Both the position numbers and the translations under genes were made by a program. From positions 1 through 11,743 of the forward strand of contig NZ_JACUUA010000106.1 of NCBI RefSeq assembly GCF_014859565.1: a stretch of 11,743 nucleotides of DNA. Direction: 5' to 3'. This document shows, in pieces, positions 5,129-11,694 of this stretch. Every line of letters starts with the position of its first letter. Position 1 is the first letter of the stretch. The stretch is from Marinospirillum sp. (GTDB lineage: Bacteria; Pseudomonadota; Gammaproteobacteria; Pseudomonadales; Halomonadaceae). The notes beneath the pieces were generated by a model. The model was not told the origin of the DNA, did not search any database, and worked only from the letters and a program-made list of their open reading frames with translations.

Positions 5129-7885
5129 ATGATTAGCGTTAAAGAAAAGGGTGGCGATCTGGACACGACCTGCCCCAGTATCAGTACAGAAGACCCGTGG
5201 GCTCAGCTATGGCCTACTGAAGTGTCAGGTTATAGTGAACGTTTTGGTGTCCCACCAGCGGCTGCCACCACTGAGGAAGTTGTAGAAGCATCCGGCCTGT
5301 GGGATGACATGATTCCTACTCCTTCCTCTGATGCTGTTGCCGAGGACTGGGTAATTATCGGTGTGGATACCGAATACGTGGCGCTGACTGACACCACGCT
5401 TCATATTTTAAGTTACCAGTACTGCTTGATTACACCTGCTGGTCAAAGTCACTCTGGAATCATTTATACCCCGTCAGCTCGTAAAAATGATCGGGTAAAG
5501 CTTGATGACTTTCTGGGTCAGGCGATAGAAGATGCTTTTCAGGCGGGTGTGATAAAACGCTACCCTGCTCATGTACATGTGGCCACTTTCTTTGCTAGGG
5601 CGGATCTGGCTCACTTTAGTCGAGTATTCAACACACTCAAAACCAACGTGCAATCGACCCGACGCACGATTGCTTCATTAAATGGAGATAACGGGTACGG
5701 GATTGACCTTAGTGAATTGCGGTCAAGGCACCTGAATAAAGCGAGTATGCCTATTCACGACCCAGATCTGATCGATCCTCAGCAGGTCAAAGTACGTTTT
5801 TATGACACCATGTTGCTCGTCCCTGCTGGTCGCAATCTGGATGCAGTGGGGCAGCTGCTGGGGTTACACAAAATCACTATTCCAGAGCCTTACAGCATTG
5901 AGCGCATGGATGAGTATCTGAAAGCTGATCAAGCGGGTTTTGAAGCCTATGCAATACGCGATGCTGAAATTCCAGCTAGGTATCTTCTTTGGATGATGGC
6001 GTTTGCTCAAGCCGTTGGCACGAGTCGTGTTCCAGCAACTATCGGTGGGTTGGCTGTATCGCTGTTCAGGCGGGGTTATATTGAAAAGTACTCCAGGGCA
6101 CAACTCCTGCAAAGTTTTAATTTGACCGAGCAAAGCCGACTCTACTGGCCTAGAGATGATGGACTTGGTGGTGTGACTCCAAAAACCCAGGTCGTGCAGG
6201 TTCCCCATCCAGCGTATGCCGATTTTGAGCAACTTGCCGTCAACTGTTATCACGGTGGTTACAACATCAGCTTTGAGATGGGTCCTAGTGAAATCGATGA
6301 GTTTAACGACTTCGATATCCGGTCGGCTTACACCACGGCTCTACAGTCCATCAGACCCCTTGACTTCGACAACCTGCGTTATAGTACGCAGGTTGAGGAT
6401 TATGTTGGTGATCAGCTGGGCTTGGCGTACATTAGCTTTCGGTTTCCGACTGACTGTCGTCATCCTAGCCTGCCGGTGCGCACGGATAAGCATGGATTGA
6501 TCTACCCGCTTGCAGGGACAACGCACTGCACGCTGCATGAAATCGAGCTGGCTGTCACTATGGGTTGTGAAATCAGCGTCCACTACGGTTTCATCATACC
6601 TTGGGCATCAGATCATGCTGTCTTTGGCAGCTTCATGCAGTTGGTGCGTGAAAAACGTAATAGTCATGCAAAAGGCTCACTGGAAGAGCTGCTTTGGAAA
6701 GAGTTAGGAAACAGTGTGTATGGCAAGACTGCCCAGGGTTTAAGGGCAAAAACGGGGTTTGAGCTGCAATCAGGGTTGAGTAAGAAAATACCCCGATCAG
6801 CTATCACTCACCCTTTCTTTGCTGCTTACACCACTGGCGTTGTAAGAGCTTTACTGCATGAGCTAATCGCTTCCATTCCACCAGAACGTAATGTCACCTC
6901 AGCAACGACGGATGGTTTTCTGACCAATGCAACCTTAGACGAGATATCACTTGATGGCACTATGGCACAGCTTTTTATCGCCTGGCACCGTGAACTCGAT
7001 CCTACAGCGGAATCCATTCTGGAATTAAAGCATGGAGCCAAGCAGGTGGTTGCCATGAAGACCCGTGGCCAGCTTACGGCGCTACGGCATGATAATGAAG
7101 CGATTGGCCCGGTTACAGCCAAGGCAGGAGTTAGGCCGCCGCGAGGTGTAAAAGACGGTAATGCTTATGTACTTGAGCTTTATTTGAATCGTCAGCCTGG
7201 TCAGTTGGTGGATGCCAGTCATCTGATCTCAACCCGTGAGCAGTTCACCTTGCAAAGTGACCTGATCATGAAGCGTAAAGAGCAGCGTCTATCGCTGGAG
7301 TTTGATTTTAAAAGGGATCTGGTTAACCCCGTCATACGAAAAGTCGGAGAGGTTGAGCATCTGGCCTGTAGTAGTGTGCCCTTCCGAACCGTAGAGGAGC
7401 AGAGCCGGGTTCGCTTGATGTTTGATAATTGGCGGCGTAATCACTGCCTGAAAACTCTTGGGGATTTTTATAGCTGGCAGGAGTATCGCTTGATGGCTGA
7501 TGTTGTTCGTCACCTAAAGGAAAGTGGTAATGGAACTCTGCGTATCCAGCGTACAGACACCTTGGCAGGTCTCTATGCACGTCTTTTCTGTCGAGGGTAC
7601 ATGCAGGGTTATTGGGGCTTTCCAGACGTCAGTTGTCGCAGACCCTTGAGTAATAAATTCCTATCTGAGGCACTTGAAGAGGTCGAGGTATTTATCAAAC
7701 CTGCCACGATCAGTCAGTCCAAAAACAGGCCGGTGATGGAAGGCGTCGTACCATATACCCCTCTATTACTGCCACTACTCAGAAAGCTGAAAGAACACTT
7801 TGCATCCTTTGACCCAGGCGTTTTGATCCGACCCCAAGACCGCCAGCCGCTGGATGCTGCTCTAAATCCAGCACCGTCATCATAA
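5129..7885 (+). CDS. Family B DNA polymerase, piPolB-like
   Basis: A 918-residue replicative polymerase with a proofreading exonuclease. In order: a leader of about 75 residues; Exo I D80/E82 (VDTEY); Exo II D159 (ARADL); Exo III Y274/D278 (YAIRD); the YxGG linker motif at 374-377 (YHGG); motif A D396-I-R-S-A-Y401; motif B K524-ELGNSVYG; motif C T593-T-D595-G; KTRG at 644-647 where KxY is usual; and a long C-terminal part of about 270 residues. Distances from motif A to B (128) and B to C (71) are close to those in phi29 polymerase, so the TPR1/TPR2-type insertions are probably present. Motif C lacks the usual first Asp but keeps the catalytic second one. From memory, KTRG replacing KxY is a hallmark of primer-independent PolBs from pipolins. 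No terminal protein gene is visible. I chose ATG 5129 because GGGAG (5116-5120) precedes it; ATG 5114 and TTG 5093 lie in or against the terminator. Confidence 0.9.
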   Translation: MISVKEKGGDLDTTCPSISTEDPWAQLWPTEVSGYSERFGVPPAAATTEEVVEASGLWDDMIPTPSSDAVAEDWVIIGVDTEYVALTDTTLHILSYQYCLITPAGQSHSGIIYTPSARKNDRVKLDDFLGQAIEDAFQAGVIKRYPAHVHVATFFARADLAHFSRVFNTLKTNVQSTRRTIASLNGDNGYGIDLSELRSRHLNKASMPIHDPDLIDPQQVKVRFYDTMLLVPAGRNLDAVGQLLGLHKITIPEPYSIERMDEYLKADQAGFEAYAIRDAEIPARYLLWMMAFAQAVGTSRVPATIGGLAVSLFRRGYIEKYSRAQLLQSFNLTEQSRLYWPRDDGLGGVTPKTQVVQVPHPAYADFEQLAVNCYHGGYNISFEMGPSEIDEFNDFDIRSAYTTALQSIRPLDFDNLRYSTQVEDYVGDQLGLAYISFRFPTDCRHPSLPVRTDKHGLIYPLAGTTHCTLHEIELAVTMGCEISVHYGFIIPWASDHAVFGSFMQLVREKRNSHAKGSLEELLWKELGNSVYGKTAQGLRAKTGFELQSGLSKKIPRSAITHPFFAAYTTGVVRALLHELIASIPPERNVTSATTDGFLTNATLDEISLDGTMAQLFIAWHRELDPTAESILELKHGAKQVVAMKTRGQLTALRHDNEAIGPVTAKAGVRPPRGVKDGNAYVLELYLNRQPGQLVDASHLISTREQFTLQSDLIMKRKEQRLSLEFDFKRDLVNPVIRKVGEVEHLACSSVPFRTVEEQSRVRLMFDNWRRNHCLKTLGDFYSWQEYRLMADVVRHLKESGNGTLRIQRTDTLAGLYARLFCRGYMQGYWGFPDVSCRRPLSNKFLSEALEEVEVFIKPATISQSKNRPVMEGVVPYTPLLLPLLRKLKEHFASFDPGVLIRPQDRQPLDAALNPAPSS

Positions 7886-7898
7886 AATGGAACCTCAT

Positions 7899-7932
7899 CC
7901 CTACGGGTCTTGTTTGACACAAGTCCGTAGGG
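7899..7932. repeat. Hairpin downstream of the polymerase gene
   Basis: CCCTACGG (7899-7906) pairs with CCGTAGGG (7925-7932), continued after a small bulge by CTTGT/ACAAG around a 5-nt loop. It begins 14 bp after the polymerase stop codon. There is no T-run, so it may be a transcript 3'-end stabiliser or a factor-dependent stop rather than a classic terminator. Confidence 0.55.
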
Positions 7933-8004
7933 GTATATAGGTAGGTTCTAGTGTCAAGAATGCCCTTATCTGGCTGTCCCCATCCTCATCCACCTGCCAA
8001 CAGC

Positions 8005-8024
8005 CTGAAAAAGCGCTTTTTCAG
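8005..8024. promoter_or_regulatory. 20-bp perfect palindrome upstream of parA
   Basis: CTGAAAAAGC followed by GCTTTTTCAG is a perfect, uninterrupted 20-bp palindrome, 70 bp before the parA start. Gene pairs of this kind usually carry their operator and centromere-like site just upstream, making this a candidate binding site for the ribbon-helix-helix partner. It does not match the chromosomal parS consensus. An A-rich/T-rich stem could also act as a weak bidirectional terminator. Confidence 0.5.
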
Positions 8025-8033
8025 CCCGGAAAA

Positions 8034-8086
8034 ACCTGAACAAATAGTTAGAAGGCGCGTTCATCTACAAGCCAGACAGTTCAGGT
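8034..8086. repeat. 8-bp inverted repeat ACCTGAAC/GTTCAGGT at parA leader
   Basis: The arms at 8034-8041 and 8079-8086 are perfect complements 37 nt apart. The right arm covers the likely parA ribosome binding site (AGG at 8083-8085), so protein binding or RNA pairing could limit parA translation. The CTGAA half-site is shared with the palindrome at 8005-8024 and with the inverted repeat at 4066-4114. Confidence 0.4.
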
Positions 8087-8093
8087 ACGAAAA

Positions 8094-8699
8094 ATGAAAA
8101 TACTGTTTTCCAACTATAAGGGCGGCGTCGGGAAGAGCTCCATTGCCTACAACATGACATTATTTGCAGGCTTTCACTACGTCACCAATGACACCACCAT
8201 CCTTGATGACCCCGACACGATCCGCATCGAACCTCGATTGAAGCGGATTCCAAAAGAAATAAAATCACTGGGCAATGTTGTTTACGACTTCGGTGCCATG
8301 TCAACACAGGTAGACCCCAAAGTGACCCATGCGCTCAGCTTCTGTGATCTGGTGGTGATCCCGACACTGACCGATCAGCGAAGCATCCAGGCAACGATTG
8401 ATTTTATTCAGTTCATCAAAGGTGCCGGCGTCCCCTATGTGGTGATCATCAACAATTACACCCAGCAGCAAAAATGCGAACGTGCAAGCAATGCGCTTCG
8501 TGCAGCGCTGGGTACTATTCGTATCATGCAGATCAAGCACACCACCTTGTTTGAGCGCGTTGCCGAACATGGACGGAATTGGTTGTATAACGTCCATGAG
8601 CGTAGGGGCTTAGCAAGGTTGATCAAGACCCGTGACCAGCATGATGCCATTTATCGTGAAATTCTTGCATTAGGAGGTGTCGATGTTGCAGACTCTTGA
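8094..8699 (+). CDS. parA: ParA-type partition ATPase
   Basis: A 201-residue Walker-type ATPase of the ParA/MinD superfamily. The deviant Walker A box KGGVGKS is at residues 9-15 with the signature lysine K9; a Walker A'-like VVYDFGA is at 62-68 with D65, and the hydrophobic DLVVIP strand (Walker B region) is at 85-90. It has no N-terminal helix-turn-helix, so it matches the small plasmid ParA type (type Ib), which works with a ribbon-helix-helix partner such as the one encoded by the next gene. Such ATPases position low-copy replicons in the dividing cell. Its presence suggests the element has a circular, self-replicating phase rather than being purely passive. It overlaps the next gene by 17 bp, indicating co-transcription and probable translational coupling. 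An AGG at 8083-8085 serves the ATG. Confidence 0.9.
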   Translation: MKILFSNYKGGVGKSSIAYNMTLFAGFHYVTNDTTILDDPDTIRIEPRLKRIPKEIKSLGNVVYDFGAMSTQVDPKVTHALSFCDLVVIPTLTDQRSIQATIDFIQFIKGAGVPYVVIINNYTQQQKCERASNALRAALGTIRIMQIKHTTLFERVAEHGRNWLYNVHERRGLARLIKTRDQHDAIYREILALGGVDVADS

Positions 8700-8880
8700 T
8701 GAAATCGAACGATCGATAGGAGGTAGGCCTCGCCAGGCTCAGCAGAAAGTCCGCCTGAGTGTCTACTTATTGCCTGCTGAAGCACTGGATATCAGGGAAA
8801 GGGCCGAACGACAGGGACTGAGTACCAGCATGCTGCTGCGTCTCCTAGTCCTTGAGCATGTGAGCAGAAACACCCAGTAG
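8683..8880 (+). CDS. Ribbon-helix-helix partner of ParA
   Basis: A 65-residue protein with a C-terminal ribbon-helix-helix fold: a beta-strand around residues 22-29 (KVRLSVYL), helix one about 31-43 (PAEALDIRERAER) and helix two about 46-60 (LSTSMLLRLLVLEHV). Residues 1-20 form a polar, Arg-containing tail that could contact DNA or stimulate ParA, as in ParG-type proteins. It is the likely centromere-binding and autoregulatory partner of ParA. The ATG at 8683 is chosen over the GTG at 8677 because a perfect AGGAGG (8672-8677) precedes it; that site lies inside the parA reading frame, and the genes overlap by 17 bp. The repeats at 8005-8086 are its probable targets. Confidence 0.8.
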   Translation: MLQTLDEIERSIGGRPRQAQQKVRLSVYLLPAEALDIRERAERQGLSTSMLLRLLVLEHVSRNTQ

Positions 8881-8886
8881 TCCAAT

Positions 8887-8914
8887 GACCAAACCTCGAA
8901 ATCGGGGTTTGGTC
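8887..8914 (+). terminator. Hairpin terminator after parA-RHH
   Basis: A 12-bp stem (8887-8898 with 8903-8914, one T-G pair) with a 4-nt AAAT loop, starting 6 bp after the stop codon. The T-run is displaced (TTTTT about 15 bp later), so termination may be imperfect, but placement and stem strength fit the end of the parA transcript. Confidence 0.6.
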
Positions 8915-8947
8915 CTATAAAATGCTGTTTTTAATTCGGTGATTATC

Positions 8948-8976
8948 TAGACAATTCTTATTAAGTATGGTTATCT
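8948..8976 (+). promoter_or_regulatory. Possible promoter for the restriction gene
   Basis: TAGACA (8948-8953) is a good -35 box, followed after 17 bp by TTATCT (or TATCTA one base later) as a poor -10 box. It lies between the parA-RHH terminator and the endonuclease start, where a promoter is needed. Confidence 0.3.
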
Positions 8977-9016
8977 ATTGGAATATGAGTGAGTAATCTT
9001 GATAGTCGGAGCTAGC

Positions 9017-9910
9017 ATGGAAGAAAAGTCTTTTTTTAGTAAGATAAGTAATCCTCATGAGGTGATAACTGCAATTAGTGAGGCTGGAAGAACATTTCCA
9101 GAGTTTATGCAGCAAAGGGTTGGTGATTACAAAGAAGACATAAAGCTTTTCTCTGAGCTGACGCTTGGTTGCGAAAGCTCTGCTGAGCTTCTAGAAAAAA
9201 TCCGCATCCCCAAAGTTTATAGTAAAAAAACACAGATGACCTTGCTTAAGCTTTTTAGAAGATGTGTAAGCCCCGTTTGTGATACAGAGGCAACTAAAAA
9301 AATACAAGCTAATCCGACTTCGCTTTTTATAAATAACTATGGGTACACATTTAAGCCGATTTCTGATTTGAAGCGACAGTTTTCAACGCTCAGTGAAACT
9401 GATTACTCTGTTTTGAGTGCCCTTCTTGGCGAGTATGATAAACGGGGTGAGCAGGGGTATATTCTGACTGATATATTTTTTAATTGGGTAGAGGAAAACT
9501 TGGGCGGTAAGGTGGTTATTGAAGGTCCGCGTGGTGCCGGTAAAGATATCCAGTTATCTGATGTTTTTAAAGATTTCACACATGATTATCCCTGCGATTT
9601 TATAATAAAGGATAGGTCTACAAAAGAAGTTAAGGCTGTTGGTTTTGCTAGATATGACAGTACACGAGGAGGTGCTCAGTCAGATGATCGAACAGGCGGA
9701 AATAGTGATAAAGTTAGTAAGGCTGCAAGCTTTTGCCTGCAGTCAGGAAATCAGTTTAAAGTAATATTTTTAGCTGATGGTCCTGGCTTAGCTCACGGAG
9801 ACACTTGGGCTGAAGCATGCAATCTAGATAATCAGTGGAATGGTAATGTTCGTGTTACCACCCTAAAAACAGCTGTAGAGCGACTAACTCTTGACTGGTT
9901 ATACAGCTGA
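9017..9910 (+). CDS. Type II restriction endonuclease, PD-(D/E)xK type
   Basis: A 297-residue protein paired with a DNA methyltransferase gene facing it. The C-terminal half carries a probable nuclease core: P192-C-D194-F-I-I, then E204-V-K206, a PD-x(n)-ExK arrangement, followed by the striking motif RYDSTRGGAQSDDR (212-225) that I associate with a family of Type II restriction enzymes found beside adenine methyltransferases. The N-terminal 140 residues are helical and may recognise DNA. I cannot name the recognition site. The ATG at 9017 is preceded by CGGAG (9007-9011); a TTG 18 bp upstream is less likely. The gene is AT-richer than the parA and polymerase genes, consistent with separately acquired cargo. 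The two genes converge with 33 bp between stop codons, so they must use separate promoters. The alternative of an unrelated nuclease is much less likely given the partner. Confidence 0.8.
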   Translation: MEEKSFFSKISNPHEVITAISEAGRTFPEFMQQRVGDYKEDIKLFSELTLGCESSAELLEKIRIPKVYSKKTQMTLLKLFRRCVSPVCDTEATKKIQANPTSLFINNYGYTFKPISDLKRQFSTLSETDYSVLSALLGEYDKRGEQGYILTDIFFNWVEENLGGKVVIEGPRGAGKDIQLSDVFKDFTHDYPCDFIIKDRSTKEVKAVGFARYDSTRGGAQSDDRTGGNSDKVSKAASFCLQSGNQFKVIFLADGPGLAHGDTWAEACNLDNQWNGNVRVTTLKTAVERLTLDWLYS

Positions 9911-9932
9911 CTTAGAGTGGCTGGATTTTTTT
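9904..9932 (+). terminator. Weak intrinsic terminator of the restriction gene
   Basis: CAGCT (9904-9908) pairs with GGCTG (9919-9923) around a 10-nt loop and is followed after two bases by seven T residues (9926-9932). The short stem overlaps the stop codon of the gene. Placed between convergent genes, it would reduce read-through into the methyltransferase antisense strand. Confidence 0.4.
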
Positions 9933-9943
9933 ATAAGATGGTA

Positions 9944-11263
9944 TTATGTGTTCGAAATTTCATTAACCAGATTTTTATGCTTCAGGTAAACATCATTGTC
10001 TACTACAAAGTTTAACGCATTACTGTCGAGAGCGTCCTCCCGTTTGAATGCACCTTGACCGGTATCCTTGCTTTTGTTTACATAATCCCCCATTCGCTCT
10101 AAACCATATTTTAGGCGTTTTATGGTTGCCTTTGCAGCAGTGAATGATTGATCAATACCAATCCAATGCCTATCTAAGTCTCTTGCGGCGTGTATTGTTG
10201 TGCCAGAACCGCAGAATGGGTCGAGTACAATGTCACCCTCATTTGTTGATGCTTGTACTATCATTTTTAGCATTTCTAAGTTCTTTTCTGTTGGGTACCC
10301 TGTAATCATCTTGCTTTGATGATGGGCGTCTTTATATTGGCACCAAACATCTGTAATGGGTACAGCCTTATTTTTTTCTAAATATATTTTTCGTCTTGGG
10401 TTTCCCGTTTTAGACCAGTGGATCTCTCCGTTTTTATCAAACTCATCTAGCTTGGCGGGAGTGAACTGCCAATGCTTTCCTGGTGGTGGTAACATACCCC
10501 TCCACTCTTTGCCAGTTTCACCATTTCTAGTACCAGGTGCGTGGATAGGAACGAGTTTATATCTGCCTTTATTATCTGACTTGGGATACTCTTTTTCAAT
10601 CCATTGCTCGGTCGCTGGTGTTTTGGGTTGGTTGAATATCCATTTACTTGACTTGCTGTAAAATAAAATATAGTCATGCAGGTTTGGATATTGCTTTCTT
10701 GTTGAGTTTTTGGAACTGCACTTTCTTCTTGTTATGAGGTTTCTAAAGTTTTCTGGGCCAAAGACTTCGTCCATGATTATTTTTAGATGGAAGAGCATTT
10801 GGTGTCCGATGTGGATATATATGCTGCCGTCACTTGATAGTAGCTCTCGCATAATTATCAATCTTCGGCGGATCATTTCAACCCATGAGGCTGTTCCAAA
10901 TGAGTCTTGATAAGCGTGCTCAAGGTTCCTTGATTGAAAGTCCATACCCGTACCATAAGGCGGATCTAAATATATTAGCCTTATTTTTCCTGAGTAGTTT
11001 TCAAGTAGTTTATTTAGTCCAAAAAAATTGTCTGCTAAAATAAAGCTATCTAAAGGTATGTGTTCGATTTCTCTAGGGTTGTTCTTTATTAATAAGTACT
11101 TTTGATCTAGTTTTTCAAGAATTTTCCTATCATTTACTTTGTTTGCATAACTTAGAACTGCCATTTCAGAACGATCTGGTAAGGCCCAAGGTTCGCACCT
11201 GGCTTCCCCAGCTGATGTAGCAGCCTCTCCCAGCTTCTCTTTTCCAAGTACGCCTGTAGCCAT
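9944..11263 (-). CDS. Site-specific adenine-N6 DNA methyltransferase (beta class)
   Basis: A 439-residue modification enzyme that would transfer a methyl group from S-adenosylmethionine to adenine in the site cut by the neighbouring endonuclease. The catalytic motif IV DPPY is at 100-103, within a strand reading IRLIYLDPPYG. The cofactor-binding motif I DPFCGSGTT is at 348-356. Catalytic motif before cofactor motif, with the target-recognition region between them, defines the beta class; DPPY favours N6-adenine over N4-cytosine. The first 33 residues (Gly/Ala/Glu-rich) are unlike the rest, and the ATG at 11162-11164 (residue 34) could be the true start; I keep the longer frame because a possible AGAGGG lies upstream and a good promoter candidate sits 40 bp away. 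It gives host protection and, with its endonuclease, can make loss of the element costly to the cell. Confidence 0.88.
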   Translation of the reverse strand: MATGVLGKEKLGEAATSAGEARCEPWALPDRSEMAVLSYANKVNDRKILEKLDQKYLLIKNNPREIEHIPLDSFILADNFFGLNKLLENYSGKIRLIYLDPPYGTGMDFQSRNLEHAYQDSFGTASWVEMIRRRLIIMRELLSSDGSIYIHIGHQMLFHLKIIMDEVFGPENFRNLITRRKCSSKNSTRKQYPNLHDYILFYSKSSKWIFNQPKTPATEQWIEKEYPKSDNKGRYKLVPIHAPGTRNGETGKEWRGMLPPPGKHWQFTPAKLDEFDKNGEIHWSKTGNPRRKIYLEKNKAVPITDVWCQYKDAHHQSKMITGYPTEKNLEMLKMIVQASTNEGDIVLDPFCGSGTTIHAARDLDRHWIGIDQSFTAAKATIKRLKYGLERMGDYVNKSKDTGQGAFKREDALDSNALNFVVDNDVYLKHKNLVNEISNT

Positions 11264-11302
11264 TGCTATTACTGCCCTCTAGTAAACTCACTTTGACCTT
11301 GA

Positions 11303-11331
11303 ATTTTACTACAGAAGGCTACTTAGTCCAA
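11303..11331 (-). promoter_or_regulatory. Promoter candidate for the methyltransferase gene
   Basis: Read on the minus strand, TTGGAC (11331-11326) is followed after exactly 17 bp by TAAAAT (11308-11303), five of six matches to the -10 consensus. Transcription would start near 11296, about 33 bp before the first ATG of the gene. Confidence 0.45.
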
Positions 11332-11432
11332 GGATTACTGTTATTGTATACAGTTTTTGGCATTTTTTCGGATTCTTATCTTGTTAGGAGAGTCATTGCT
11401 AAAGATGTTAGTGACTTTTATGCTTCTTCAAA

Positions 11433-11520
11433 CAGTTCACTGGTTTCATAGTCCAAGCGCTGGTAGGCAGGCTTACGTCATGTCCGGCTAAAGAGAAGTA
11501 AAGTCTCGGTCAGTTCACTG
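11433..11520. repeat. CAGTTCACTG direct repeat, two copies
   Basis: Exact copies at 11433-11442 and 11511-11520, 78 bp apart in the same orientation. Each is a small dyad (CAGT-TC-ACTG). They lie in non-coding DNA between the methyltransferase promoter and the att region and may be protein-binding sites. Confidence 0.4.
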
Positions 11521-11607
11521 AAAAGTTCGAGAGCCGCTTCCCTGCACTGTAGCTCTATACAAAGCCTGTTTGTGCGGATTTTTGTCTCACGGCTATCAAA
11601 AGATAGG

Positions 11608-11681
11608 CAAGGATATCCAACACTAACCCTTGCCCATGTAGCTAAAATCCACTGATAATCATGTACTTAACAAGGATATCC
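11608..11681. repeat. CAAGGATATCC direct repeat, putative recombinase arm sites
   Basis: Exact 11-bp copies at 11608-11618 and 11671-11681, spaced 63 bp (six helical turns). The second is part of the 12-bp perfect palindrome AAGGATATCCTT (11672-11683), which ends about 12 bp before the tRNA identity block. Direct repeats at this distance from a core site are typical of integrase arm-type or excisionase binding sites. CATGTA also occurs twice between them (11635-11640, 11661-11666). Confidence 0.5.
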
Positions 11682-11694
11682 TTCACGTCCTGTG

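Larger units (their letters stand above)
11264..11694. other. Non-coding right end with direct repeats, next to att
   Basis: This stretch lies between the methyltransferase start and the tRNA-Leu fragment. A plus-strand frame (11263-11451) has no ribosome binding site and overlaps the methyltransferase promoter, so I see no gene. It holds the minus-strand promoter candidate, a duplicated CAGTTCACTG (11433-11442 and 11511-11520), and two CAAGGATATCC repeats close to the attachment core. The last 130 bp have the look of a recombinase-binding arm. Confidence 0.55.

Noticed and set aside
5129..7885. Protein-primed phage or casposon polymerase
   Set aside because: No capsid, packaging ATPase, recognisable terminal protein or Cas1 gene is present; integrase and tRNA att fit a pipolin better. 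Not fully excluded without a phylogeny.
11263..11451. Plus-strand frame beyond the methyltransferase
   Set aside because: No ribosome binding site, and it covers the likely methyltransferase promoter.
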